Assembly (NCBI GenBank): GCA_048772705.1
Contig: JBLWGC010000052.1
Span: 1-32,873, forward strand
From: Leidyana gryllorum EB-2025a
Taxonomy: Eukaryota > Apicomplexa
Length of the DNA stretch: 32,873 nucleotides
Reading direction: 5' to 3'
Shown here: in pieces, positions 6,541 to 13,889 of the stretch
Numbering within the stretch: the first letter of the stretch is position 1
How the letters are laid out: the number at the start of each line of letters is the position of its first letter
The notes under the pieces: generated by a model
The model's input: the letters and a program-made list of their open reading frames with translations, nothing else
Database searches by the model: none
What the model was told of the DNA's origin: nothing
Made by a program: the position numbers and the translations under genes

Positions 6541-6612
6541 AGCAGTGTAGCTCAGTGGAAGAGTGTTGGGCTCATAACCCAAAGGTCCGTCGATCGAAAC
6601 GACGCACTGCTA
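6541..6612 (+). tRNA. initiator tRNA-Met(CAT)
   Basis: Complete initiator, with A1:U72, three G:C pairs beside CTCATAA and T-loop ATCGAAA. The 140-base spacer before it is shared by all seven Pro/iMet modules. Confidence 0.97.
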
Positions 6613-6661
6613 AGTGTGCGCAGGAGGGAAACAGCTATAGAATTGATTGGGTCGTGGCCAA

Positions 6662-6733
6662 AGCCTTCTGCCGGAATCGAACCGGCGACCTTTCGCTTAC
6701 TAAGCGAATGCTCTGCCCCTAAGCTAAGAAGGC
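6662..6733 (-). tRNA. tRNA-Thr(AGT)
   Basis: Complete; perfect acceptor, loop TTAGTAA. It is tail to tail with the initiator gene 50 bases away. Confidence 0.97.
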
Positions 6734-6861
6734 AATGCAAGCCGAAGATCACGAGTCAGTCACTATTGACGGAGGTTACTGGAGCACATTGTTCCACCAC
6801 TCAATACTTCCACGGATCCACCCACCGGCAAATAGGGTGTAACTAAGTTTAGAGCTTCCTT

Positions 6862-6934
6862 GCCGCTCTAGCTCAGTCGGTAGAGCGCAAGATTTTTAAT
6901 CTTGCAGTCGCGGGTTCGAGCCCCGCGGGCGGTG
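6862..6934 (+). tRNA. tRNA-Lys(TTT)
   Basis: Complete; acceptor GCCGCTC/GGGCGGT with wobble ends, D arm TAGCTCAGTCGGTAGAGC, stem CAAGA/TCTTG with loop TTTTTAA (TTT), T-arm GCGGGTTCGAGCCCCGC, discriminator G. One of only two sound Lys genes here; no Lys-CTT is seen. Confidence 0.96.
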
Positions 6935-6991
6935 CAAATCAATGTCTCTGGGAGTAGTGGAACCGTTGCCTACAAGCACACTCTGCTGGAT

Positions 6992-7064
6992 TTCCACTGC
7001 CGGGACTTGAACCCGGATCGCGCGGGTGAGAGTCGCATATCCTAGCCACTTAGACTACAGTGGA
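6992..7064 (-). tRNA. tRNA-Glu(CTC)
   Basis: Loop CTCTCAC gives CTC for GAG. Acceptor and T arm are perfect. Anticodon stem TGCGA/CCGCG has weak outer pairs. The inverted twin pair at 23162-23364 has Glu-TTC here instead. Confidence 0.92.
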
Positions 7065-7142
7065 CAACTTCCTCAGCTGCAGCTTGGACGAGCCGTACCA
7101 TCTTGAGATGAGATGGAGCGTCGGGTCAACCGACAAGCAACC

Positions 7143-7214
7143 GGGCTGTTCTGGGAATCGAACCCAGGACTTCTTCCACCCGAAGGAAGAATCATACCAC
7201 TAGACCAAACAGCC
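7143..7214 (-). tRNA. tRNA-Pro(CGG)
   Basis: Acceptor and T arm as Pro-AGG. The stem CTTCC/GGAAG has loop TTCGGGT (CGG) and the flanking variable-loop bases are AGAAG-like, marking a separate paralogue. Confidence 0.96.
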
Positions 7215-7327
7215 GGTGCATCAGACAGTACAATTGACTTGGTATAACGTCCAGCGTGGAGCGAGTTCGAGTCGGGCAGAAACCTCATTTCAATCATTGA
7301 AGCAGTTGCGCTCTCCCCGAATGCTAC

Positions 7328-7409
7328 CGACAAGGGTGAGATTCGAACTCACGCGGTTGAAACCCAACGGCTTACCAGGCCGCCGTTTTAACCGCTCGGC
7401 CACCTTGCC
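7328..7409 (-). tRNA. tRNA-Ser body with GGT (Thr) anticodon
   Basis: The body is nearly identical to Ser-GCT at 4892, but the loop is CTGGTAA, so the anticodon is GGT (Thr ACC). The D arm (GTTTTAACCG side) and variable arm are slightly changed. If charged with serine, which seryl-tRNA synthetase does through the variable arm, it would insert Ser at Thr codons. It may simply be decaying. Confidence 0.85.
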
Positions 7410-7446
7410 GAGAGTGTAACTGGTTACACCTTCCCTCGGGAAGGAA

Positions 7447-7499
7447 ACAATCGGCGACCTTTCGCTTACTGAGCGAATGCTCCCCTAGGCTAAGAAGGC
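7447..7499 (-). pseudogene. tRNA-Thr pseudogene (AGT), 3' truncated
   Basis: GCCTTCTTAGCC through GGTCGCCG matches Thr-AGT, with loop TCAGTAA. The T-loop, second T-stem strand and acceptor are missing. The break joins it to the flank of the Ser gene. Confidence 0.85.
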
Positions 7500-7567
7500 A
7501 ATGCAGGCCGAAGATCACGAATCAGTCACTGTTGACGGGGATTACTGGAGCACTTCGCTCGAGCAGC

Positions 7568-7640
7568 TTCCACTGCCGGGACTTGAACCCGGATCATGCG
7601 GGTGAGAGCCGCATATCCTAGCCACTTAGACTACAGTGGA
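7568..7640 (-). tRNA. tRNA-Glu(CTC)
   Basis: Complete; TGCGG/CCGCA stem with loop CTCTCAC, perfect acceptor and T arm. Confidence 0.96.
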
Positions 7641-7751
7641 CAAGTTCCCCAGTTGAGGTCAACAAGACGTGGTCCGTCGGGTCAACCTACAACAAAGGGG
7701 TTGCAGTAGAAAGTGGAGGGTCCCTCTACTAAGCTCTGCAACATTGTAAGA

Positions 7752-7825
7752 CGTCTTGTGAGCTCAGTCGGCAGAGCGTGTGGCTTTTGATGACAAGCTC
7801 GCAGGTCCGGAACCTAGCAAAACCG
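7752..7825 (+). pseudogene. tRNA-Asn pseudogene (TTT anticodon)
   Basis: Asn body with an extra base after the acceptor, loop CTTTTGA, an altered B box (GGTCCGGAACC) and a broken 3' acceptor (CAAAACC). It still faces an intact Ala gene. Confidence 0.85.
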
Positions 7826-7943
7826 GCTTCAGAGGCACAATAGACATTGACTGCGGTGCTCTCCCAATGGCACTTGTGGTTCGCGACCCTTCAAAGATGA
7901 CAACGATGGGTTTGAATCCGGCCACGTGCAGCCGTACGTACTT

Positions 7944-8016
7944 TGGACGACCTGGGCATCGATCCCAGTACCTCTCGCATGCTAAGCGAGCGCTCTACCA
8001 TTTGAGCTAGTCGCCC
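7944..8016 (-). tRNA. tRNA-Ala(AGC)
   Basis: Complete; no difference from 212-284 in the cloverleaf. Confidence 0.97.
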
Positions 8017-8104
8017 GTTATGCGGACCCCATCGCATTTGTTGGTTCTCAACATAGGATGACCACTTTTTAAACTGTCTTCAGCGGGTTACACGAATGGC
8101 AGGC

Positions 8105-8176
8105 GGCTGTTTGGTCTAGTGGTATGATTCTTCCGTCGGGTGGAAGAAGTGCTGGGTTCCATTCCCAAAACAGCCC
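8105..8176 (+). tRNA. tRNA-Pro(CGG)
   Basis: Loop GTCGGGT gives CGG, though position 32 is G. The T arm reads GCTGGGTTCCATTCCCAA, with an altered loop. The inverted twin at 15931 carries AGG. Confidence 0.87.
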
Positions 8177-8252
8177 GCTGTGTTGTATCTTGACGCAACC
8201 TGCCTGGCAGCATGGTTCTGGGTTCGGGTGATTCCTCGGAGAAAGTCGGAGG

Positions 8253-8325
8253 GGGAGTGTAGCGCAGTCGGTAGCGCGTAGGTCTCATAATCCTGAAGTC
8301 GAGAGTTCGATCCTCTCCACTCCCA
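8253..8325 (+). tRNA. elongator tRNA-Met(CAT)
   Basis: Acceptor GGGAGTG/CACTCCC is perfect with discriminator A. D arm TAGCGCAGTCGGTAGCGC, stem TAGGT/TCCTG with loop CTCATAA, T-arm GAGAGTTCGATCCTCTC. The ordinary T-loop and G1:C72 separate it from the initiator. Confidence 0.96.
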
Positions 8326-8369
8326 CGGTCGGAATCGAAACCGCCGACAAACTCATCATGCTACCATTT

Positions 8370-8437
8370 TGCAGTCGGGAATCGCACACAGGTTATCTCG
8401 ATGGCAGCGAGCGACTCTTCCACTAGACCACAAATGC
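8370..8437 (-). pseudogene. tRNA-Gly pseudogene (GCC)
   Basis: The 5' half is Gly (GCATTTGTGGTCTAGTGG, loop CTGCCAT), but the B box is GTGTGCGATTCC and the acceptor is unpaired. Sibling copies at 12149 and 15674 share the lesions. Confidence 0.85.
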
Positions 8438-8503
8438 AGAACACGATATGGTGAATCTTGTACGTGGTGACAGCCATTCCTCATAAGCATATCGATGCAT
8501 CAA

Positions 8504-8575
8504 AGCCTTCTGCCGGAATCGAACCGGCGACTTCTCGCTTACGAAGCGAACGCTCTGCCCCTAAGCTAAGAAGGC
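8504..8575 (-). tRNA. tRNA-Thr(CGT)
   Basis: Perfect acceptor. Loop TTCGTAA gives CGT for ACG. Diagnostic bases of this paralogue are GCG before the 5' stem and GAGAAG after the loop. Confidence 0.95.
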
Positions 8576-8707
8576 AACTTAGCTGGAGAATCATGTGGCA
8601 GTTGTATCGACAAAAGTTAGCCGGGTGCCACGTGCACGGCGGGCTGTCCCGCGCGCATCGTGGGGGCATGCTGGGATGAAGTCGCAGGTTGTCCTGACTA
8701 CAACGCC

Positions 8708-8787
8708 TGACAAGAGTGGGATTCGAACCCACGCCCTTTCGGACTGCGGCCTGAACACAGCGCCTTGGACCACTCGGCCATCTTGCC
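8708..8787 (-). tRNA. tRNA-Leu(CAG)
   Basis: Complete class II leucine tRNA. Acceptor GGCAAGA/TCTTGTC, discriminator A, D arm GGCCGAGTGGTCCAAGGC, stem CTGTG/CGCAG with loop TTCAGGC (CAG), variable arm TCCGAAAGGG and T-arm GTGGGTTCGAATCCCAC. Confidence 0.96.
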
Positions 8788-8881
8788 GAAATGTTGTTGG
8801 CTCGCCGCCCCACGCGTTTTCTATCCGTGGAATCTCAAAATGGAAGAACTTCTGGGGTTGGAGGCCGGCGTATCCAGAGCG

Positions 8882-8936
8882 TCCGAGATAGTATAGCTAT
8901 CACGCGGAAGATCAGGGTCGATTCCCGGTCTCGGAG
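8882..8936 (+). pseudogene. tRNA-Asp pseudogene, internally deleted
   Basis: About 16 bases from the D-loop into the 5' anticodon stem are missing (TATAG runs into CTATCACGCGG). The ends are intact. It descends from the same CTATCAC-bearing copy as 519-589. Confidence 0.9.
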
Positions 8937-8989
8937 CACAGTTCGTTTTTCCGCTTCAGATTTCGTGGTGCTCAGATAAAGTTGCGAGC

Positions 8990-9062
8990 TACAGCCACCG
9001 AGGATCGAACTCGGGACCTTCTGCGTGTGAAGCAGACGTCGTAACCACTGGACCATGGCTGC
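8990..9062 (-). tRNA. tRNA-Val(CAC)
   Basis: Complete; identical to 645-717 in stems apart from a D-loop base. Confidence 0.95.
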
Positions 9063-9156
9063 GCGGAGCTTTCGGACTGTGAAAGGGGCGTGTGTCTCTG
9101 GAAACAGGTATCTGATGAGGGGCGAAAACCACGGAATGCTATGAGGTCTGCACAGC

Positions 9157-9171
9157 GGGCGACTAGCTCAA
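9157..9171 (+). pseudogene. tRNA-Ala 5' fragment
   Basis: GGGCGACTAGCTCAA followed by Gly flank; same junction as 800-814. Confidence 0.75.
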
Positions 9172-9182
9172 CGAGATATTAT

Positions 9183-9253
9183 GCATCTGTGGTCTAGTGG
9201 TAGAATGTCTCGTTGCCATCGAGACGACCCGGGTTCGATTCCCGGCAGATGCA
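9183..9253 (+). tRNA. tRNA-Gly(GCC)
   Basis: Complete and identical to 826-896 in every arm, with the same T4 run in the 3' flank. Confidence 0.97.
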
Positions 9254-9328
9254 GAAGACACAGTTGGTTTTCCCACCATTCCAGGGATTCACGCTTGAGT
9301 TGGTGTTTGACCCCTCGATCACATCGCA

Positions 9329-9410
9329 CGACAACTGCTGGATTTGAACCAGCCCGGGTCAGGCCCAGTAGATTTCTAGTCTACCCCCTTAAACACTCGG
9401 GCAAGTTGCC
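9329..9410 (-). tRNA. tRNA-Ser(AGA)
   Basis: Loop CTAGAAA on GTAGA/TCTAC. The D-loop reads GTGTTTAAGG and the variable arm GGGCCTGACCC, each one base off the consensus. Confidence 0.92.
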
Positions 9411-9483
9411 ACCTGTCGAACTCGGCATTTAGCGGCCAGTGGCTTCACATACGGTTCAGCAAGCTTGACTCGGACTGGTCTGG

Positions 9484-9550
9484 TCGCGCTGCCCCAACCC
9501 GCGGTCTCTCCATTGAAAGTCTTGCACTTTACCGACGGAGCTGGCGCGGC
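9484..9550 (-). pseudogene. tRNA-Lys pseudogene (TTC)
   Basis: Lys D arm, loop CTTTCAA, a broken 3' anticodon stem (TGGAG) and B box GGGTTGGGGC. Confidence 0.8.
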
Positions 9551-9650
9551 AAGGAAGTGCGGACTTGGTAACAAATTCCATTCGTATTGATCGTTGAATC
9601 TTGGGCCTTCCTCGGGTACAGGGCGAAGCTGTATCAGAGATGCACTCACT

Positions 9651-9723
9651 TGGTCACGCCGGGCTCCAACCGCGGACTCAGAACTTATTAGGCTCACGCT
9701 CTGGCCGCCTGAAATACGCAACC
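9651..9723 (-). pseudogene. tRNA-Ile, degenerate (AAT)
   Basis: Acceptor GGTTGCG/CGTGACC still pairs and the loop CTAATAA is intact, but the D stem TTTC/GAGC and the B box GGTTGGAGCC are damaged exactly as in the inverted twin at 5189. Confidence 0.82.
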
Positions 9724-9927
9724 GCTTCAGAGTTGAGGTGAACAGTCACTAGTCGAAGGAGCCGACTGATGTGTTCAGCAAAGCCTTATGATTGGTACTG
9801 AGCCGGCCACTCTCACCTTCGTCCACCCCGCCAAGCAGTCATTCCAAAGGCAAATACTGACATCGAGAAGGGGCACTACCAATTTCGCACGGGATTCCCG
9901 ATGGAATGTGTAGCCCGTTCCACTCTC

Positions 9928-10009
9928 GGCAAGGTGGCCGAGTGGTTAAGGCGGCGGCCTGCTAAGCCGTTGGGTTTCACCCGCGTGAGTTCGAATCTCA
10001 CCCTTGTCG
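9928..10009 (+). tRNA. tRNA-Ser(GCT)
   Basis: Complete; acceptor GGCAAGG/CCTTGTC, loop CTGCTAA, long variable arm, discriminator G. Confidence 0.97.
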
Positions 10010-10174
10010 GTTGCATTTGCGCAACTGCTTCAATCCAACGCCTACGCTGGGCGCTATATACAGGAGCCACTTAAAATATTTCAGAGGTCAGTAGAGAGAC
10101 CCGTGTTGCGTGTGTCCAGTTGAGGAAGCGCTAGTACGGATAATTCAACAGACTCTTCTGGGATGGGCTGAGCC

Positions 10175-10246
10175 GGTTGCGTCGTGTAGTGGTTAGCACT
10201 GGAGACTCTGAATCTCCCGACCTGGGTTCGATTCGCGGCGCGACCT
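10175..10246 (+). tRNA. tRNA-Gln(CTG)
   Basis: GGAGA/TCTCC stem with loop CTCTGAA. The A box has GCGTCGTGTAG and the T-arm ATTCGCGG has a mismatch. First gene of a Gln+/Val+/Asp-/Leu+ module. Confidence 0.92.
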
Positions 10247-10308
10247 TGGAACTGGTCCTCACTACTCCCTGGAACTTCGCCATGTCTTGGGCTGCGGGGA
10301 CCATCCGT

Positions 10309-10380
10309 GCAGCAATGGTCCAGTGGTTACGACGTCTGCTTCGCACGCAGAAGTCCCGAGTTCGATCCTCGGTGGCTGTA
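10309..10380 (+). tRNA. tRNA-Val body with CGC (Ala) anticodon
   Basis: Body and T arm match Val, but loop TTCGCAC reads CGC (Ala GCG). Pair 3:70 is A:U, so the alanine G3:U70 signal is absent, and G35 removes the usual valine anticodon signal. The variable loop is one base short and the acceptor is GCAGCAA. The same change occurs at 16571. Confidence 0.85.
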
Positions 10381-10435
10381 GCTCGCAACTTTCAGCGAGA
10401 ACCGAAGCAGAGAATCTCAAGCGAAACCACCTGCA

Positions 10436-10507
10436 TTTCGAGACCGGGAATCGAACCCGGGTCTTCCGCGTGACAGGCGGAGACACTAACCACTATACTG
10501 ACTCGGA
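10436..10507 (-). tRNA. tRNA-Asp(GTC), weak acceptor
   Basis: Loop CTGTCAC and T arm are intact. Acceptor TCCGAGT against TCTCGAA loses two pairs, so it may be inactive. Confidence 0.82.
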
Positions 10508-10598
10508 CGCTCCGAACACGCCGGCCTCCAATCCCAGAAGTCTTTCTATTTCGGCTCACGGACAAAAAACGCGTGGAGCGACGAACCAACAAGACTGC

Positions 10599-10678
10599 GG
10601 CAAGATGGCCGAGTGGTCTAAGGCGCTGTGTTCAGGCCGCTGTCCGAAAGGGCGTGGGTTCGAATCCAACTCTTGTCA
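10599..10678 (+). tRNA. tRNA-Leu(CAG)
   Basis: Acceptor and D arm are intact; loop TTCAGGC. The stem CTGTG/CGCTG has one clash and the T stem 3' strand is CCAAC, one base off. Confidence 0.88.
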
Positions 10679-10738
10679 GCCATGGTATCGGCACTCGGTC
10701 AGCCACTGGATGCAATAGGTCTTCCATGTTGTACGGAT

Positions 10739-10811
10739 GAGCGGCTACCTCAGATGGTGCAGCGCTCGCTTTGCATGCGATAGGTACTGGGATCGATACC
10801 CAGGTCGTCCA
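10739..10811 (+). tRNA. tRNA-Ala(TGC)
   Basis: Loop TTTGCAT gives TGC for GCA/GCG. D stem TACCTC and 5' acceptor GAGCGGC are each one base from consensus. G3:U70 is kept. The duplicate at 30178 has GGGCGGC. Confidence 0.88.
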
Positions 10812-10900
10812 AACTCCATGCAACTTCAGCTGCAGATAAACGGCTGGCGCGTGGTCCAAAAACGTGAATGTTGTTATTTGAATCTAGTCGAAAAGCCGCC

Positions 10901-10973
10901 GCCTACGTGGCGCAATGGATAGCGCGTTGGACTTCTAATCCAAAGGTTGCGAGTTCGAGTCTCGCCGTAGGTA
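10901..10973 (+). tRNA. tRNA-Arg(TCT)
   Basis: Complete; acceptor GCCTACG/CGTAGGT, D arm GGCGCAATGGATAGCGC, stem TTGGA/TCCAA with loop CTTCTAA (TCT), T-arm GCGAGTTCGAGTCTCGC. It reads AGA/AGG. Confidence 0.97.
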
Positions 10974-11037
10974 GCCAAATGCTCAGCACTTTACTTCGAT
11001 GATTTGGCTGACTAGCTGCCTTCGCTGTGGAATGTTG

Positions 11038-11108
11038 TCCACTGTAGTCTGAGTGGCTAGGATATGCGGCCTCACCCGCAAGCTCCGCGCTCAAGTGCGG
11101 CAGTGGAA
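11038..11108 (+). pseudogene. tRNA-Glu pseudogene
   Basis: Acceptor and D arm match Glu. The anticodon loop is only six bases (CCTCAC) and the T arm has lost a base and gained paired changes (CCGC/GCGG). Confidence 0.85.
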
Positions 11109-11194
11109 GTCAGTGGTTGAAGTCAGTGGAATACTTGAGCAAAGTGCCCAGCAATCTCCGTCAATAGTGTCTGATTCGTGATTCGGCTTGCATT

Positions 11195-11266
11195 GCCTTC
11201 TTAGCTTAGGGGCAGAGCATTCGCTTAGTAAGCGAAAGGTCGCCGGTTCGTTTCCGGCAGAAGACT
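11195..11266 (+). tRNA. tRNA-Thr(AGT)
   Basis: Loop TTAGTAA on TTCGC/GCGAA. The T-loop is TTCGTTT, replacing the near-invariant A58, and the acceptor 3' strand is AGAAGAC. The duplicate in the same position at 30637 carries CGT. Confidence 0.85.
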
Positions 11267-11328
11267 TGACTGCATCGACTGGGCACCTGCAAAGCTTAAA
11301 GTCTCTCAAGCTCCAATCATCGTAGCTG

Positions 11329-11400
11329 AGCCTCGTAGCTCAGCCAGCAGAGGGTAAGTCTCGTAGCCACAAAGTCGCAGACTGGAACCTGCCAGTACCT
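11329..11400 (+). pseudogene. tRNA-Asn pseudogene
   Basis: D arm and T-arm remnants (CGCAGACTGGAACCTGC) match Asn, but the anticodon arm is TAAGT-CTCGTAG-CCACA and does not pair. Twin at 30770. Confidence 0.8.
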
Positions 11401-11465
11401 GAGGCACCCACTAGCTCAACGCAAACTGCGGCCGGGTCTCGGGGTGCTGAAGCTCTTTCTCAAGT

Positions 11466-11536
11466 GCACTTGTGGTCCAAGGGTAGGATGCGAGCTTCCC
11501 ATGCTCGCAGCCCGGGTTCGAGTCCCGGCAGGTGCA
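11466..11536 (+). tRNA. tRNA-Gly(CCC)
   Basis: Acceptor GCACTTG/CAGGTGC, stem CGAGC/GCTCG with loop TTCCCAT (CCC) for GGG, T-arm CCGGGTTCGAGTCCCGG. A body distinct from Gly-GCC and close to Gly-TCC at 26955. Confidence 0.95.
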
Positions 11537-11615
11537 GCCGATCGTACAGACTTGACCATGGCTGCAACGATATTTTCAACATTCCGGGGCGAAGAGCAAT
11601 GCACTTCAGACTGCT

Positions 11616-11687
11616 TGTCCGAGCCAGGAATCGAGCCTGGGTTTGCACGGCCACAACGTGCTGTCCTAACCACTAGACGACTCGGAC
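11616..11687 (-). tRNA. tRNA-His(GTG)
   Basis: Best His copy: acceptor GTCCGAG/CTCGGAC with discriminator A and no encoded G-1, so the extra G must be added after transcription as in most eukaryotes. Stem GCACG/CGTGC, loop TTGTGGC, T-arm CCAGGCTCGATTCCTGG. Confidence 0.96.
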
Positions 11688-11837
11688 AATCTTTGAGCGA
11701 GGCTGTAGAGGTGGCGAAGCATCGATCAGGATGGAATGGAACAGGAGTGTCAGACGAACTACGTTGTAAGAAGTCCACTCCTCAACTCCCGGCGGGACGG
11801 AATTTCTGGAAAGGTGGAAAAACAACCATGTGTCCTC

Positions 11838-11908
11838 TGCATCTGCCGGGAATCGAACCCGGGTCGTCTCGATAGCAACGAGACATTCTACCACTAGACC
11901 ACAGATGC
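11838..11908 (-). tRNA. tRNA-Gly body with GCT (Ser) anticodon
   Basis: Every arm equals the intact Gly-GCC genes except the loop, TTGCTAT, which reads GCT (Ser AGC/AGU). All stems pair. If charged by glycyl-tRNA synthetase, it would place Gly at Ser codons. Confidence 0.9.
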
Positions 11909-12031
11909 GTGACACCTCAATTCCTGACCACAAAGTAATGGGTCTGGAGCGGGGGATGGTTTTGGGCCTTTGATACAACATCCCCGTGCACCCTTTTGAC
12001 AGGAGGAGATGCATCGAGAGAAGTTACACTA

Positions 12032-12104
12032 GGGAGTGTAGCGCAGTCGGTAGCGCGTAGGTCTCATAATCCTGAAGTCGAGAGTTCGATCCTCTCCACG
12101 CCCA
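12032..12104 (+). tRNA. elongator tRNA-Met(CAT)
   Basis: As 8253-8325 except 3' acceptor CACGCCC, which puts one A-G clash in the stem. Confidence 0.9.
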
Positions 12105-12148
12105 CGGTCGGAATCGGAACCGCCGACAAACTCATCATGCTATCATTT

Positions 12149-12218
12149 TGCATCCGTCGGGAATCCCACACGGGTTATCTCGATGGCAGGAGCGACTCTT
12201 CCACTAGACCACAGATGC
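12149..12218 (-). pseudogene. tRNA-Gly pseudogene (GCC)
   Basis: Gly 5' half with D-loop GTGGAAGAG, loop TGCCAT one base short, and B box GTGTGGGATTCC. Acceptor strands nearly pair (GCATCTG/CGGATGC). Confidence 0.83.
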
Positions 12219-12284
12219 AGAACACAATCTTGCGAATCTTGTACGTGGTTACAGCCATTCCTCTTAAGCCTATCGACGCATCAA

Positions 12285-12356
12285 AGCCTTCTGCCGGAAT
12301 CGAACCGGCGACTTCTCGCTTACGAAGCGAACGCTCTGCCCCTAAGCTAAGAAGGC
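12285..12356 (-). tRNA. tRNA-Thr(CGT)
   Basis: Complete; identical to 8504-8575, as expected from the 8.1-8.9/12.0-12.7 kb duplication. Confidence 0.95.
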
Positions 12357-12485
12357 AACTTAGCCGGAGAATATGTGTCAGTTGTATCGACGAAAGTTAG
12401 CCGGGTGCTACGTGCACCGTGGGCAGTCCCGCGCATCGTGGGGGCACGCTGGGATGCAGTCGCAGGTTGTCCTGACTACAACGGC

Positions 12486-12568
12486 TGACAAGAGTGGGAT
12501 TCGAACCCACGGGGCCCGTTCGGACTGCGAGCTGCACACAGGGCCTTCGAGCACTCGGCCATCTTGCC
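12486..12568 (-). tRNA. tRNA-Leu(CAG), degenerate
   Basis: Acceptor and T arm are perfect. Loop TGCAGCT still reads CAG. The D-loop (GAGTGCTCGAAGGCC) and variable arm are altered and three bases longer. Confidence 0.8.
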
Positions 12569-12662
12569 GGGATGTTGTTGGCTCGCCGCTCCACGCGTTT
12601 TCTGTGGTTGAAATCTCAAAATGGAAGGACTTTTGGGGTTGGAGGCCGGCGTGTTCGGAGCG

Positions 12663-12734
12663 TCCGAGATAATATAGTGGTTAGTATTCCCGTCTGTCAC
12701 GCGGAAGACCCGGGTTCGATTCCGGGTCTCGGAG
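12663..12734 (+). tRNA. tRNA-Asp(GTC)
   Basis: Acceptor perfect, loop CTGTCAC, T-arm CCCGGGTTCGATTCCGGG shifted by one pair. The 5' anticodon stem has CCCGT, with one G-U. Confidence 0.92.
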
Positions 12735-12874
12735 CAGTTCCAGACGCTCACAACTGCTGCAACTCAGATTTGTTCACACATACTGCGGTGCCAGGTCTGT
12801 CCAAGGGCTGCACAGCACAATTAAAAGCTCTCAACTCGGTAAAGAAATAGCGGCAGGTGCAGCCGTACGTGGTT

Positions 12875-12947
12875 TGGACGACCTGGGCATCGATCCCAGT
12901 ACCTCTCGCATGCTAAGCGAGCGCTCTACCATTTGAGCTAGCCGCCC
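12875..12947 (-). tRNA. tRNA-Ala(AGC)
   Basis: Complete; D-side acceptor GGGCGGC rather than GGGCGAC, pairing G-U with GTCGTCC. Confidence 0.96.
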
Positions 12948-13036
12948 GTTGTTCAGACCTCATCGCATGTGTTGGTTCTCAACATAGTATGACCACTCTC
13001 TCAACTGTACTCAGCGGTTTGCACCACCAAACGGTC

Positions 13037-13108
13037 GGCTGTTTGGTCTAGTGGTATGATCCTTCCTTAGGGTGGAAGGAGTCCTGGGTTCGATTCCCAG
13101 AACAGCCC
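13037..13108 (+). tRNA. tRNA-Pro(AGG)
   Basis: Complete; identical cloverleaf to 6329-6400 apart from a variable-loop base. Confidence 0.97.
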
Positions 13109-13249
13109 TCTCGGTCGTCGGTTGACCCGACGGGAACAAGTTGCCCTCAGAACCAACACAGCATTTCATTAGCCCACTTCGGTAGGGCAGTCAGGGCAAC
13201 TAACATCTCGAGAATTGCATTTCGGCTACTTCTTCCATGTTGCAGACTA

Positions 13250-13320
13250 AGCAGTGTAGCTCAGTGAAAAGTGTTGGGCTCATAATCCAAAGGTCCGTCG
13301 ATCGAAACGACGCACTGCTA
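13250..13320 (+). tRNA. initiator tRNA-Met(CAT), weakened
   Basis: A1:U72 and T-loop ATCGAAA are present. The D-loop is one base short (GTGAAAAG) and the stem TTGGG/TCCAA has lost the third G:C pair. Confidence 0.85.
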
Positions 13321-13369
13321 AGTGTGCGCAGAAGGGGAACAGTTATACAATAGATACCCTCGCGAGCAA

Positions 13370-13441
13370 AGCCTCCTGCCGGAATCGAACCAGCGACCTT
13401 TCGCTTACAAAGCGAATGCTCTGCTTCTAAGCTAAGAAGGC
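13370..13441 (-). tRNA. tRNA-Thr(TGT)
   Basis: Loop TTTGTAA on TTCGC/GCGAA. Acceptor GCCTTCT/AGGAGGC is hybrid, with a 5' strand like Thr-AGT and a 3' strand like Thr-TGT, joined through G-U pairs. D-loop TTAGAAGCAG. Confidence 0.9.
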
Positions 13442-13545
13442 TTCCCCTGTCTCGATCCATATGAGGGTTTGATGCTGGAAATAGCATCAGTTCAACCACA
13501 GGATTCATCCGTAAGTTGGTGTCTGACCCCTCCAATCATATCGCA

Positions 13546-13591
13546 CGACAACTGCTGGATCTGCACTAGTTCTTCACTCAGGCAAGTTGGC
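13546..13591 (-). pseudogene. tRNA-Ser pseudogene, internally deleted
   Basis: Only 46 bases: the 5' acceptor and D-stem start joined to the T-arm 3' half and AGTTGTCG. Twin at 29398-29443. Confidence 0.85.
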
Positions 13592-13671
13592 AACTGTCGA
13601 TTCCGTCATGTGGCGAGAGACATACAGCCGCGGTAAGTTCTTATTTTCATCGCCTGTCCTGACTACCTACC

Positions 13672-13744
13672 GCCTCGGTAGCTCAGTTGGGAGAGCGCCA
13701 GACTGAAGATCTGGAACTCCCGTGTTCGATCCACGGCCGAGGCA
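13672..13744 (+). tRNA. tRNA-Phe(GAA)
   Basis: Complete; acceptor GCCTCGG/CCGAGGC, D arm TAGCTCAGTTGGGAGAGC, stem CCAGA/TCTGG with loop CTGAAGA (GAA), T-arm CCGTGTTCGATCCACGG. Confidence 0.97.
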
Positions 13745-13770
13745 GAGAGGCTGTGACATTTGGTGTCATC

Positions 13771-13812
13771 CCTCGCACCCGTGCGATCGTTTTGCCCCTC
13801 AGCTAACCAGGC
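13771..13812 (-). pseudogene. tRNA-Thr-like 5' fragment
   Basis: GCCTGGTTAGCTGAGGGGC matches the Thr acceptor and D arm, then the sequence decays through a C/G-rich remnant of the anticodon arm. It sits next to Phe, as at 19879 and 20360. Confidence 0.65.
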
Positions 13813-13889
13813 AGGCCCTGTCTCGATCACATGAGGTGCTTCAGTAACCTCCCTCAACGGGGTTAGATGTGTGATTTCCTTTTTGAATT

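Larger units (their letters stand above)
8105..8936. repeat. Pro/eMet/Gly-pseudogene/Thr/Leu/Asp segment
   Basis: eMet to Asp repeats directly at 12032-12734. Pro to Thr repeats inverted at 15535-16002. Confidence 0.9.
10436..11687. repeat. Direct segmental duplication, copy 1
   Basis: Asp-, Leu+, Ala-TGC+, Arg-TCT+, Glu pseudogene, Thr+, Asn pseudogene, Gly-CCC+, His- recur in the same order at 29871-31113. Confidence 0.92.
13250..13744. repeat. iMet/Thr/Ser-pseudogene/Phe segment
   Basis: Directly repeated at 29103-29596, including the 46-base Ser remnant. Confidence 0.9.

Noticed and set aside
11927-11990. Trp gene fragment after GGTTTTGGGCCT
   Set aside because: Only the flank and about seven acceptor bases match Trp, too little to annotate as a gene remnant.
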